NCBI RefSeq assembly: GCF_024171925.1
Contig: NZ_JAMTCO010000001.1
Coordinates: 248,001 to 312,000 of the forward strand
Reading direction: 5' to 3'
Origin: Actinokineospora diospyrosa
GTDB taxonomy: Bacteria; Actinomycetota; Actinomycetes; Mycobacteriales; Pseudonocardiaceae
DNA: 64,000 nt
Shown here: positions 1 to 7,701 of the stretch, one piece after another
Layout: each line of letters opens with the position of its first letter
Position numbering within the stretch: the first letter of the stretch is position 1
The notes under the pieces: generated by a model
What the model was told of the DNA's origin: nothing
Seen by the model: the letters and a program-made list of their open reading frames with translations, nothing else
Databases searched by the model: none
Position numbers and translations under genes: made by a program

Positions 1-1605
1 AATGCCGTCGTGCTGTCCACGGCGACGCTGGCCACGCTGGTCGACTTGAACGGGAGCACGGTCGTGTTCGGCGCGCGGCCGAGCGAGGCGCCCGCGGTCG
101 GCAAGGTCATGGTCATCGGCGCCACCGCGCACTCGCCGACCGGCGCCTTGCGCAAGATCACCGCGATCAGCCAGGACGGCAAGACGTTCACCACCGTGGG
201 CGCGAGCCTCGACGAGGCCATCGACGACGGCGACATGACCATCGCCATCCCGGAGGAGTCTTTCGATGACGTGCGGGTCCAGTCGCAGGTGCCGGGGGCG
301 CGGGTCACGGTCGAGGACTCCGACTACCAGCACTCGGTCAACCTCGGCATCGAACTCAAGGAGGAGAGCAAGGACGGCCGCGTCTCGGCGGGCATCCGCG
401 GCGAGGGGGTCCTGCAGTACACCTTGACGCCGCACATCGAGGCCAAGCTGTGGTTCAGCTGGCTGCGGCCGCGCATGTCGTTCGCCGCCACGACCAGGGT
501 GGCGACCTCGGTGGGGTTCAACCTCGAGGGCAACCTGCACGTGGGCGTGGAGAAGAAGCCCATCGCGAACCTGCGGCTCGGGGCGATCACCATCGGCCCC
601 ATCGTGTTCGTGCCGACCCTGACCGTCGAACTGCGTGCCTCCTTCGACGCCTCCGTCACGCTTTCCGTTGCGGCCACCTACGACCAGACCTTCGGCGGCA
701 GGCTCACCTACGACGGGTCGTGGCACGGCCAGAAGCTCGGCACCGACGCCGCGTTCGCGTTCAACCCGACCATGACCGGCTCGATCGAGACCGGGTTCGG
801 CATCGAGGGCAGCTTGGACCTGTTGCTGTTCGGCGTGGTTGGGCCGGGTTTGAGCTTCGAACCGTCGTTCACCCTGCGCGGGGAACCCACCGCGGACCCG
901 TGGGGGACAATCGACCTCACGTTGGCGGCCAAGGTGAAGTTCAGGCTCGACGTCAAGATCGTGTCGCTCGAGTACGAGATGAACCTGTGGAGCAAGACGT
1001 TCAACGTGTGGCACTCCAGCGGCCAGTTCCCACTCGTCGCCGTCGACCCACCGGCCACGTTGATCGCGCCCCTCTCGCGGAATGCCGGATCGGTCCAGTT
1101 GACGGCTTCTCGGCACCTATCCGGTTGCGCGGGCGACAATCCGCCGACTCGTTGGGAGCTGGCACCGGGCAGCAAGGGCAACGTGAACAGCGCGGGCCGC
1201 TATACCGCGCCCAGCGGAAGCGCCCACACCGTCGCCTATGTCGTCGTCAAGCAGAGCGCCACGAGCGGCTGCCCGGCGGCACAAGGAACAGCGGTTGTCC
1301 ACATTGGATCGCTGGCGCCTGAGCCGCCGCCTGCCGCCACCGCCGTCAAGCTGCCTTCTGGCGATGTCCGGATCGCGTGGACGGCTCCCGCGGGTGCTGT
1401 CACCGGGTACGTACTGGTGGTGTCAGACCCGAACGAGGAGAGCCCCCTGCCGTACGTCCTCGGTCGCGCGGGCACCACGAGCATCACCGTGCCCGCCGCA
1501 TCGGTCGACGCACTGGGGCTGGGCCGGGAGAGCTTGATCAGCATCGCCGCGGTGAACCCCAGCGGAACCAGCTCATTCAGCGTCAAGCCTGCTGTGTGGT
1601 CGTGA
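1..1605 (+). CDS. Secreted/surface fibronectin type III protein, 5' end outside the window
   Basis: The reading frame is open to the first base of the window, so the gene begins upstream and only the last ~534 residues are seen. The visible part is rich in beta-strand-like alternating sequence (about residues 90-340), followed by an Ig-like stretch with two Cys and a C-terminal fibronectin III domain (roughly the last 95 residues, with the typical Val-rich strands and a closing N-P-S-G-T-S turn). No catalytic motif is visible. The product is probably extracytoplasmic, but the signal peptide would lie upstream. A P450 gene follows after 21 bp and could be co-transcribed. Specific function unknown. 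Confidence 0.7.
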   Translation, partial: NAVVLSTATLATLVDLNGSTVVFGARPSEAPAVGKVMVIGATAHSPTGALRKITAISQDGKTFTTVGASLDEAIDDGDMTIAIPEESFDDVRVQSQVPGARVTVEDSDYQHSVNLGIELKEESKDGRVSAGIRGEGVLQYTLTPHIEAKLWFSWLRPRMSFAATTRVATSVGFNLEGNLHVGVEKKPIANLRLGAITIGPIVFVPTLTVELRASFDASVTLSVAATYDQTFGGRLTYDGSWHGQKLGTDAAFAFNPTMTGSIETGFGIEGSLDLLLFGVVGPGLSFEPSFTLRGEPTADPWGTIDLTLAAKVKFRLDVKIVSLEYEMNLWSKTFNVWHSSGQFPLVAVDPPATLIAPLSRNAGSVQLTASRHLSGCAGDNPPTRWELAPGSKGNVNSAGRYTAPSGSAHTVAYVVVKQSATSGCPAAQGTAVVHIGSLAPEPPPAATAVKLPSGDVRIAWTAPAGAVTGYVLVVSDPNEESPLPYVLGRAGTTSITVPAASVDALGLGRESLISIAAVNPSGTSSFSVKPAVWS

Positions 1606-1626
1606 CCACCGGTGTAGTTTTGTTGG

Positions 1627-2928
1627 GTGGCACGAGAACTGGCGGTGGCGCCTGCCGGGTTGAAGCCGGTGATGGGGGACAGCGGGTGGCCGGTGTTGGG
1701 TCACACGGTCGGGTTGTTGCGGCACGGGGTGGAGTACCAACTCCGGCGGTACCGGGAGTTCGGGCCGGTGTCGTGGGCGAACGTGTTCGGCACCAAGATG
1801 GTCGCCGCCGTCGGGCCGGAGGCGGCGCGGGAGGTGTTCGTCAACAAGGACAAGGCGTTCTCCCAGGACGGGTGGGCGTACTTCCTGGAGAAGTTCTTCC
1901 CGCGCGGGCTGATGCTGCTCGACTTCGACGAGCACCTGTTCCACCGGCGGCTCATGCAAGAGGCCTTCACCGCCGCGCGCGTCAGTGGCTACATGGCCCG
2001 GGTCGCCGAGGTCGTTCGGCGGGAAACGCCGTCCTGGCCCGAGCAACTGGACGTCTACCCGGCGCTCAAGGCCCTGACCTTGGACGTCGCCGCCGAGGTC
2101 TTCACCGGTGAACCCAGCGACCCCGTGCTGAACGAGGCGTTCGTGGGTGTCGTGCGCGCGGGCACCTCGATCGTCCGCTTCCCCGTCCCCGGCGGCCGGT
2201 GGTCAGCGGGCCTCCGCGGCCGACGGCGCCTGGAGGAGTACTTCCGCGCAGGCGCAAGTTCCCCGCGGTCCGGCGACGACCTGTTCACCGCCCTCTGCCA
2301 CGCCCGCCTCGAAGACGGCTCCGCCTTCAGCACCGAGGACGTCGTCAACCACATGATCTTCCTGATGATGGCCGCCCACGACACCGCCACCATCACCACG
2401 ACCGCCGCGCTCTACCACCTCGGCCTGCACCCCGAGTGGCAGGAACAAGCCCGCGCCGAGGCCCGCTCAGTCGGTTCCGGCCCCTTGTCCGTTGCCGACC
2501 TCGACCGGCTCGAGGTGCTCGACATGGTCATCCGCGAATCCCTGCGCCTGGTCACCCCGGTCCCCTCCCCAGCCCGCCGCGCCATCGCCGACACGGAGAT
2601 CCAGGGCCACTTCGTCCCCGCCGGAACCATGGTCTCGGTGACGTTGTGGCTCAACCACCTGCTCCCCGAATACTGGCCGGATCCCCACCGCTTCGACCCG
2701 CTCCGGTTCTCCCGGGAGATCCCCCGGTACAACTGGCTGCCGTTCGGGGCGGGCGCGCACAAGTGCATCGGCCTGCGGTTCGGGATGTACGAGGTGAAAA
2801 CCCTGCTGCACCAGTTGTTGCTGACCCGCCGCTGGGAACTACCCCCCAACTACCGAACCCGCTGGGACCCGACCGCCCTGCCGATCCCGGTGGACAACCT
2901 CCCTATGACCCTCACCCGAATTCCTTGA
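1627..2928 (+). CDS. Cytochrome P450
   Basis: 433-residue heme-thiolate monooxygenase. The I-helix motif A249-A-H-D-T253 supplies the oxygen-activating acid/Thr pair (the usual Gly is Ala here). The E-x-x-R of the K helix lies in I-R-E-S-L-R-L, and the heme-binding loop F-G-A-G-A-H-K-C380-I-G places Cys380 as the axial ligand. There is no N-terminal membrane anchor, as usual for soluble bacterial P450s that need separate ferredoxin partners; none is encoded nearby. The GTG at 1627 gives the family's normal length. Substrate unknown. It is 33 kb from the NRPS locus, so a role there is not supported. Confidence 0.95.
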   Translation: MARELAVAPAGLKPVMGDSGWPVLGHTVGLLRHGVEYQLRRYREFGPVSWANVFGTKMVAAVGPEAAREVFVNKDKAFSQDGWAYFLEKFFPRGLMLLDFDEHLFHRRLMQEAFTAARVSGYMARVAEVVRRETPSWPEQLDVYPALKALTLDVAAEVFTGEPSDPVLNEAFVGVVRAGTSIVRFPVPGGRWSAGLRGRRRLEEYFRAGASSPRSGDDLFTALCHARLEDGSAFSTEDVVNHMIFLMMAAHDTATITTTAALYHLGLHPEWQEQARAEARSVGSGPLSVADLDRLEVLDMVIRESLRLVTPVPSPARRAIADTEIQGHFVPAGTMVSVTLWLNHLLPEYWPDPHRFDPLRFSREIPRYNWLPFGAGAHKCIGLRFGMYEVKTLLHQLLLTRRWELPPNYRTRWDPTALPIPVDNLPMTLTRIP

Positions 2929-3018
2929 GTGCCTGCCCGAGGGTCGTACGCTGACCGTGCTGGGAATCGACGCCCGAGGTGAACCCTTCGCCCACACCTA
3001 CCGCGGAAAGGCAGCCAG

Positions 3019-3405
3019 GTGACTGATCCGGTCCTGCACCACGGGCAGATCGTGGTGGATCAGCTGCCGCCGCGATTCGACCTGGTCGCCGCCGTTCGTG
3101 CCCACCACGACGCGGGGGTCGCGATCGGGTGGATGTGGGACCTTGTCGCTCACCCCCGGGCGGACGTCGACGAGCACCCAGCGCTCACGGTCGGTGTGAA
3201 CAACGGCATCGGCATCCTGGAGTGGAACGACGGCCAGAAGAGCCACGTCCCGGCCACCGGCACGCACCCGGACTGGAGCGAGTACTGGATCGCCGGACTG
3301 CACCCCGGTGACGTACCCCCGAACGCCCACGTCCCACTCGACACCGCCTACGCGGCGATCGCCGAGTTCGTTGTCACCCGGACCCGCCCAACCTGTGTCG
3401 CCTGA
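3019..3405 (+). CDS. Imm1-like immunity family protein
   Basis: 128-residue cytoplasmic protein. Its core strand L-T-V-G-V-N-N-G-I-G-I-L-E-W and the C-terminal pattern V-P-L-x3-A-Y-A-A-I-A-E-F-V-V-T-x-T-R-P resemble actinobacterial Imm1-type immunity proteins, which neutralise nuclease/deaminase-type polymorphic toxins. The GTG at 3019 is preceded by a GGAAAGG Shine-Dalgarno sequence. No toxin gene lies beside it: a P450 is upstream and a small reverse-strand ORF downstream, so this looks like an orphan immunity gene. Family assignment is from memory of the motif pattern and is moderately secure. Confidence 0.6.
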   Translation: MTDPVLHHGQIVVDQLPPRFDLVAAVRAHHDAGVAIGWMWDLVAHPRADVDEHPALTVGVNNGIGILEWNDGQKSHVPATGTHPDWSEYWIAGLHPGDVPPNAHVPLDTAYAAIAEFVVTRTRPTCVA

Positions 3406-3587
3406 GTCGAGGCCGCGACGCTCTTGTCGCGGTTCGACTGAGTGAACCCAACCGGCATCTCCGCGTAACGCGGGTTGTGCGGTCGACGTCGGGTCCGGTC
3501 ACGTCTCGCTGAACGAGCACATGCGTTGCGCCTCCCGGATGTCGGGAGGTTTGGTGGGGACGCGGACCCGGTCCCCACCGACACCCC

Positions 3588-3788
3588 TCAGGCGGCCTGG
3601 GAGTACTGGGCGGCGGCGGTTTGGATGCTGGTGACAAACTGTGACAGGGCGCCTGCCTCGACGATCAGGTGGAAGCCGTCGGCTCGGTTGCCGAAGCGGA
3701 ATTGGACCTCGGTCTTGGTCACCTCACAGCTGATTTCGGCGCCGGGGCGGATGGTGGCGTACACGTCGATGTCTGGATTGCGCGTCAC
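3588..3788 (-). CDS. Small conserved-type protein, function unknown
   Basis: 66 residues, GTG start with a GAAGGG ribosome-binding site about 8 nt upstream. The acidic sequence contains a strand-like core (V-Q-F-R-F-G) followed by an amphipathic helix near the C-terminus. It is divergent from the XRE/DUF5753 regulator at 3893 and the ~100 bp between them should hold both promoters. Small proteins divergent from DUF5753 regulators are common in actinomycetes, but I do not recognise this family. Confidence 0.6.
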   Translation of the reverse strand: MTRNPDIDVYATIRPGAEISCEVTKTEVQFRFGNRADGFHLIVEAGALSQFVTSIQTAAAQYSQAA

Positions 3789-3892
3789 GGGGGATACCCT
3801 TCACTATTTGCCACACAACGCGGCCATTCCGCGTCGGGCCACCGAAACTAGGGCGTTGCCCACCGTGACAGAAACCCCCAGGGAGGACGGTC

Positions 3893-4735
3893 GTGCCCAA
3901 CGGCAACCACAAGCCCGCGTCGCCCAAGGACCGCGCGTTGGGCGCGGAACTCAGGACGATCCGCAACGCCGCAGGTCTCAGCCTCGCGGCGGTGTGCCAA
4001 GTGCTCGAGTGGAAGGAGTCGACGCTGAGCAGGCTCGAGCGGGGGCTCCGCAGCCTTTCACCCGAAACGGTGACGGCGCTGGCGGTGGTCTACGGCCTGC
4101 CCGGCAAGCGACGTGACAGGCTGGTCGCCTGGGCCAAGGAAGTGCCCTCCCTCGGTTGGTGGGATCGGCCCACCCCGGGCGTTCCCAGTGATCTCGGCGC
4201 GCTCGCGTCGTATGAGAACGAGGCCACGCACAGGATCGACTGGAGTCCCGGCATCGTTCCTGGTCTCCTCCAGAGCCCTGCCTACATTGAAGCCGTCATG
4301 CGGGAAAGTGGGATTCCGGAGCGCGACATCCCAGCTCGTGTGGACGCGCGCCGCGCTCGCCAGCGGGTGCTCCTCGCGGGAGAGGCCGACTACACCGCCT
4401 TGATCGGCGAGTCGGCGATCCGAAACCCCCTGTGCTCAGGCGAGTCCTTGGTCACCCAGTTGCGCCATATCGTTCGGCTGAGCCAGAACGCCCGCATGTC
4501 CATCCGGGTTGTCGATCAGCCCACCTCGCAGTCGATGTCCGGGTGGTACCTGATGCAGTTCGCCCAGGGGAGGCCAGTAGTCCACATCGAACACTTCAAG
4601 TCGGCCACATACCTCTTCGATGAAGAGGCGACACCCTACATCTCGCTCAAGCGGGCCATCGAGAAAGTAGCTCTGAGTGCCCAGGACACGAGGGATATGC
4701 TCGAACGTGAGATCGAGCGTGCTCTTGGAGGTTGA
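3893..4735 (+). CDS. XRE-family regulator with DUF5753 (Scr1-type)
   Basis: 280 residues. The N-terminal lambda-repressor-like helix-turn-helix (about residues 17-72, including E-L-R-T-I-R-N-A-A-G-L-S and the recognition stretch K-E-S-T-L-S-R-L-E-R-G) is followed by a ~180-residue DUF5753 domain (from A-S-Y-E-N-E-A onward, with the typical E-x-x-A and S-P-G-I-V-P-G-L-L-Q-S sequences). Such proteins bind DNA and work with a DUF397 partner, encoded immediately downstream here. GTG start follows a weak purine tract. It probably controls this small operon, and possibly the downstream paralog array; the latter is inference. Confidence 0.93.
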   Translation: MPNGNHKPASPKDRALGAELRTIRNAAGLSLAAVCQVLEWKESTLSRLERGLRSLSPETVTALAVVYGLPGKRRDRLVAWAKEVPSLGWWDRPTPGVPSDLGALASYENEATHRIDWSPGIVPGLLQSPAYIEAVMRESGIPERDIPARVDARRARQRVLLAGEADYTALIGESAIRNPLCSGESLVTQLRHIVRLSQNARMSIRVVDQPTSQSMSGWYLMQFAQGRPVVHIEHFKSATYLFDEEATPYISLKRAIEKVALSAQDTRDMLEREIERALGG

Positions 4736-4736
4736 G

Positions 4737-4898
4737 TTGCGACAGGTAACCCTGCGGTTCAAGAAGTCCAGCCGGTCTGGCTCCCACACGAACTGCGTGG
4801 AGGTGGCCCACACCCTGTCCCACCTCCGCGACAGCAAGAACCCCCAGGGCCCCGTCCTCACCGGCGACGTCCGCGCCCTGCTCCGGTCCCTCCGGTGA
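4737..4898 (+). CDS. DUF397 domain protein
   Basis: 53 residues with the DUF397 signature: K-K-S-S-R-S-G at the start, an N-C-V-E-V-A block, then R-D-S-K-N-P-Q-G-P-V-L and a short C-terminal helix. DUF397 proteins accompany XRE/DUF5753 regulators and are thought to act with them. The TTG at 4737 is chosen because a GGAGG lies five bases upstream (4727-4731), inside the end of the regulator gene; a GTG at 4719 in frame is the alternative. The stop overlaps the next gene's GTG (GTGA), implying translational coupling to the array. Confidence 0.9.
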   Translation: MRQVTLRFKKSSRSGSHTNCVEVAHTLSHLRDSKNPQGPVLTGDVRALLRSLR

Positions 4899-5398
4899 CC
4901 CTCGACATGGTCATGGGGCGCCAGTTGGTGTGCCCGGAGTGCGGCTCCCGCGACGACCACACGATCCAGTTCCACTTCGGGTACTGCCGCGTGCACGAGT
5001 ACGAGGTCGGCGACAAGATCATCTGGGGCAGCTCCTTCGAGAACGGTGAGCCTGGGCACCGTCTCGTGGTCACCCACGGCACCACCATCACCGCCTGCTC
5101 CGATAATCCCGACTGCCCCGGCCCATCCGTCCCCGGCTGTGACGCGGACTCCTTCGACATCTTCATCGAAGAGGACGTCATCACGCACGTGCGCTGGGCC
5201 ACCGGCGAGTTCCGCTTCTACGCGGAGCCCTACCGCAACGACTCCCACTTCTTCGTCCTGGACGACTACCCGCCCGGTCTCAGGCCCAGAAACGAACGCG
5301 ACACCCAGCCGGGGCCTGTGGTGTCATCGCCGCATGGGGATGTACAGCACCGTTCGTGTGCACCAGATCGAGTGCCCGAGGTGCGGGACCAGGAGTGA
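4895..5398 (+). CDS. Array paralog A, double-Cys-pair protein with extended C-terminus
   Basis: First of six tandem paralogs of unknown function. The N-terminal C-P-E-C-G knuckle matches the others; the second cysteine cluster is diverged (C-x5-C-x6-C instead of C-P-G-C-G-G). The shared core G-D-K-I-I-W, E-P-G-H-R-L-V-V-T, F-D-I-F-I-E-E-D-V-I-T-H and D-D-Y-P-P is present. The homologous stop seen in the other copies is missing, so the frame runs ~30 residues further and overlaps the first 65 bp of the next gene in another frame; that tail is probably not ancestral. Start by GTGA overlap with DUF397; ATG at 4907 fits the paralog alignment equally well. Confidence 0.75.
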   Translation: MTLDMVMGRQLVCPECGSRDDHTIQFHFGYCRVHEYEVGDKIIWGSSFENGEPGHRLVVTHGTTITACSDNPDCPGPSVPGCDADSFDIFIEEDVITHVRWATGEFRFYAEPYRNDSHFFVLDDYPPGLRPRNERDTQPGPVVSSPHGDVQHRSCAPDRVPEVRDQE

Positions 5399-5741
5399 CC
5401 TCGGGGTGCAGTTCTACTTCGGCGGCTGCGCCCTGGAGGTCTTCGAGATCGGTGACAAGATCACCTGGGGCCAGTACGACCTCGGCGAGCCGGGCCACCG
5501 GCTCGTGGTGACCGAAGGCCTCGGCGCGCCGTGCCCCGGCTGCGGCGGCCCCCACGCACCCCCACCCGTCTACGACCCCGGCACCTTCGACATCTTCATC
5601 GAGGACGACGTCATCACCCACGCCCGCTGGTCCGACGGCGAGTTCCCCTTCCAGTTGGAACCCTGGCGCAGCGACTCCCTCTTCTTCGTCCTCGACGACT
5701 ACCCACCAAGTATGGGGAACTGGCGCGACAGTCCGCCGTGA
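5334..5741 (+). CDS. Array paralog B, double-CxxC protein
   Basis: 135 residues beginning M-G-M-Y-S, as in paralogs C-E. It carries C-P-R-C-G near the N-terminus and C-P-G-C-G-G in the middle, a spacing that suggests one zinc site built from two knuckles. Conserved blocks: V-Q-F-Y-F-G-G-C, G-D-K-I-T-W, G-E-P-G-H-R-L-V-V-T, F-D-I-F-I-E-D-D-V-I-T-H-A-R-W and F-V-L-D-D-Y-P-P. No signal peptide or membrane segment, so cytoplasmic. The ATG lacks a clear ribosome-binding site and sits inside the 3' end of paralog A. Function unknown. Confidence 0.8.
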   Translation: MGMYSTVRVHQIECPRCGTRSDLGVQFYFGGCALEVFEIGDKITWGQYDLGEPGHRLVVTEGLGAPCPGCGGPHAPPPVYDPGTFDIFIEDDVITHARWSDGEFPFQLEPWRSDSLFFVLDDYPPSMGNWRDSPP

Positions 5742-5759
5742 GCCGTGCTGTGATCCCGC

Positions 5760-5894
5760 ACGGGGATGTGCAGCCGTGTGCCTACCTGCGGCTCAGCCTG
5801 TCCGCGCGGTGCCCTGTTCGCCGTCCTCGACGACTATCCGCCGAGCGTCAAAGTGTTCCTCTGCAGCGGAAACGATCGCGACAGCCCCTCCTGA
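5760..5894 (+). pseudogene. Internally deleted array paralog remnant
   Basis: Between paralogs B and C lies a fourth-copy-like relic. The 5' part aligns with the start region of the other copies, but the initiation codon is ACG (5760-5762). After about 17 codons it jumps in frame to the family C-terminus (A-L-F-A-V-L-D-D-Y-P-P-S-V-K), ending at a TGA at 5892-5894. About 90 central codons, including the second Cys pair and the F-D-V-F-I-E-D-D block, are missing. An internal ATG at 5766 would still encode a 42-residue peptide. Confidence 0.75.
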
Positions 5895-5913
5895 GCTGTG
5901 GTGTGATTGCCAG

Positions 5914-6327
5914 ATGGGGATGTTCAGCAGTGTGCGCCTGCACCAGGTCTCGTGCCCGAAGTGCGGTGCCAAGAGCGACCACTGGGTTCAGTTCTACTTC
6001 GGTGGCTGTGGCTTGGAGGTGTTCAAGATCGGCGACAAGATCACCTGGGGTCTGCACGACCGCGGCGAGCCGGGCCACCGGCTCATCGTGACCAGGGGCT
6101 TGGGCGATCCGTGCCCCGGTTGTGGCGGTCCTTACGCGTCCTCCCCGAACCACGGGCCCGATCTCTTCGACGTCTTCATCGAGGACGACGTCATCACCCA
6201 TGCCCGCTGGTCTGAGGACGAGTTTGGCCTGGAACTCGGCCCGATCCGGGCCGATACCCTCTTCGCTGTACTCGATGGCTACCCGCCTGGCATCAAGGTC
6301 GGAAACGAGCACGACCACCGGTCGTGA
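5914..6327 (+). CDS. Array paralog C, double-CxxC protein
   Basis: 137 residues starting M-G-M-F-S-S-V-R-L-H-Q. C-P-K-C-G at the N-terminus and C-P-G-C-G-G at mid-length; all family blocks are intact (Q-F-Y-F-G-G-C, G-D-K-I-T-W, F-D-V-F-I-E-D-D-V-I-T-H-A-R-W, V-L-D-G-Y-P-P). It follows the deleted copy by 19 bp. The short leader before the ATG resembles those before D and E, so the repeat unit duplicated with its leader. Function unknown; a putative zinc-binding cytoplasmic protein. Confidence 0.82.
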   Translation: MGMFSSVRLHQVSCPKCGAKSDHWVQFYFGGCGLEVFKIGDKITWGLHDRGEPGHRLIVTRGLGDPCPGCGGPYASSPNHGPDLFDVFIEDDVITHARWSEDEFGLELGPIRADTLFAVLDGYPPGIKVGNEHDHRS

Positions 6328-6346
6328 GTCGTGGTGTGATCGCCGC

Positions 6347-6772
6347 ATGGGGATGTTCAGCTACGTGCGCCTGCACCAGATCGAGTGCCCGAAGTGCGGC
6401 GTTCGCAGCGACCACGACGTGCAGTTCTACTTCGGTGGCTGCGATCTGGAGACCTTCGAGGTCGGCGACAGGATCACCTGGGACGGGCACGACCGGGGCG
6501 AGCCTGGCCATCGCCTGGTGGTGACCGACGGTTGGGGCGACGCCTGCCCTGGCTGTGGCGGTCCCTATGCGCCCCCGCCGATCTGTGACCCGGCGCTGTT
6601 CGACGTCTTCATCGAGGATGACGTCATCACTCACGTTCGTTGGTCTGAGGAAGAGTTCGACCTGCAATCCGGCCCCTTCCGCGCTAACGCCCTCTTTGCG
6701 GTCCTCGACGACTACCCGCCCAGCGTCAAGGCGGTTCTCAATTCCGGAAATCTTCGCGACAGCCGGTCGTGA
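6347..6772 (+). CDS. Array paralog D, double-CxxC protein
   Basis: 141 residues. N-terminal M-G-M-F-S-Y-V-R-L-H-Q-I-E-C-P-K-C-G and central C-P-G-C-G-G-P-Y-A-P-P, then F-D-V-F-I-E-D-D-V-I-T-H-V-R-W and V-L-D-D-Y-P-P-S-V-K. Very close to paralog E, suggesting recent duplication. Spacing from the previous stop is 19 bp with the shared leader. The segment between the I-T-H block and D-D-Y-P-P is the most variable part of the family (here D-L-Q-S-G-P-F-R-A-N). Function unknown. Confidence 0.83.
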   Translation: MGMFSYVRLHQIECPKCGVRSDHDVQFYFGGCDLETFEVGDRITWDGHDRGEPGHRLVVTDGWGDACPGCGGPYAPPPICDPALFDVFIEDDVITHVRWSEEEFDLQSGPFRANALFAVLDDYPPSVKAVLNSGNLRDSRS

Positions 6773-6791
6773 GTCGTGGTGTGATCGCCGC

Positions 6792-7214
6792 ATGGGGATG
6801 TTCAGCTTTGTGCGTCTGCATCAGATCGTGTGCCCGAAATGCGGTGTCCGTAGCGATCACGAGGTGCAGTTCTACTTCGGTGGCTGCGATCTGGAGACCT
6901 TGGAGGTCGGTGACAAGATCACCTGGAACAGGCACGACCGGGGCGAGCCAGGTCACCGCCTGGTGGTGACCGACGGTTGGGGTGGTGACTGCCCTGGTTG
7001 CGGCGGCCCCTATGCCCCGCCGCCCATCTGCGACCCCGGGCAGTTCGACGTCTTCATCGAGGACGACGTCATCACCCACGTGCAGTGGGCGACGGGCGAG
7101 TTCGACTACGAGAGGGACGCTCACCCCGATCCCAACTCCGAGTACATCCTCCTCGACGACTACCCGCCAAGTGTCAAAGCGTTCCTCAATAACGCCCGCG
7201 ACAACCGCTCGTGA
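6792..7214 (+). CDS. Array paralog E, double-CxxC protein
   Basis: 140 residues. The N-terminal half is nearly identical to paralog D, whereas the variable region (A-T-G-E-F-D-Y-E-R-D-A-H-P-D) is nearly identical to paralog F. It therefore looks like a mosaic of its two neighbours, consistent with recombination inside the array. CxxC pairs C-P-K-C-G and C-P-G-C-G-G are intact. Same 19-bp intergenic leader as D. Confidence 0.83.
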   Translation: MGMFSFVRLHQIVCPKCGVRSDHEVQFYFGGCDLETLEVGDKITWNRHDRGEPGHRLVVTDGWGGDCPGCGGPYAPPPICDPGQFDVFIEDDVITHVQWATGEFDYERDAHPDPNSEYILLDDYPPSVKAFLNNARDNRS

Positions 7215-7233
7215 ATTGTGGTGGGATTACCGC

Positions 7234-7653
7234 ATGTTCAGCCAAGTGCTTGTACGCCAGATCGAGTGCCCGAAGTGTGGTGTCAAGAGCGACACTTGGG
7301 TCCAGTTCCACTTCGGGTTCTGCCGCGTGCAGGATTTCGAGGTTGGCGACAAAATCAGTTGGCAGGAGGACGGCAACGGAGGGGAGCCGGGGCATCGGCT
7401 TGTGGTCACGCAGGGCTGGGGCGACGGGTGCCCTGGTTGCGGTGGTCCCTATGCGCCGCCGCCTGTCTGTGACCCTGGGCAGTTCGACATCTTCGTCGAA
7501 GAGGACGTCATCACGCACGCTCAGTGGGCGACCGGCGAGTTCGACTACGAGAGGGACGCTCATCCCGACTACAGCTGCCAGTACATCCTCCTCGACGACT
7601 ACCCGCCCTACATGTGGCCCAGTCTCCGCCACGGCAAGCGGGCCGTGAAATGA
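7234..7653 (+). CDS. Array paralog F, double-CxxC protein
   Basis: 139 residues, last member of the array, starting M-F-S-Q-V. Like paralog A it has Q-F-H-F-G-x-C-R-V in place of Q-F-Y-F-G-G-C and E-E-D-V-I-T-H in place of E-D-D, so the two outer copies are closer to each other in those features than to the inner ones. Both CxxC pairs are present. The C-terminus is diverged (Y-P-P-Y-M-W-P). A strong hairpin follows the stop and ends the operon. Confidence 0.83.
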   Translation: MFSQVLVRQIECPKCGVKSDTWVQFHFGFCRVQDFEVGDKISWQEDGNGGEPGHRLVVTQGWGDGCPGCGGPYAPPPVCDPGQFDIFVEEDVITHAQWATGEFDYERDAHPDYSCQYILLDDYPPYMWPSLRHGKRAVK

Positions 7654-7658
7654 CAAAG

Positions 7659-7686
7659 GTGGGCTCCCCGCGAACGGGGAGCCCAC
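7659..7686. terminator. Hairpin terminator between convergent genes
   Basis: A perfect 12-bp stem (GTGGGCTCCCCG and its complement) with a CGAA tetraloop, between the end of the paralog array and the convergent chitinase gene. The symmetry suits termination from both sides. Confidence 0.85.
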
Positions 7687-7701
7687 CCTGGCGTCAGGCC
7701 C

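Noticed and set aside
1627-2928. P450 as a tailoring enzyme of the NRPS peptide
   Set aside because: 33 kb away with many unrelated genes between; no regulatory or positional link.
2957-3022. 21-codon ORF from GTG 2957 ending in a GTGA overlap with the Imm1-like gene
   Set aside because: Overlap geometry is suggestive, but there is no ribosome-binding site, no similarity and the length is too short to support.
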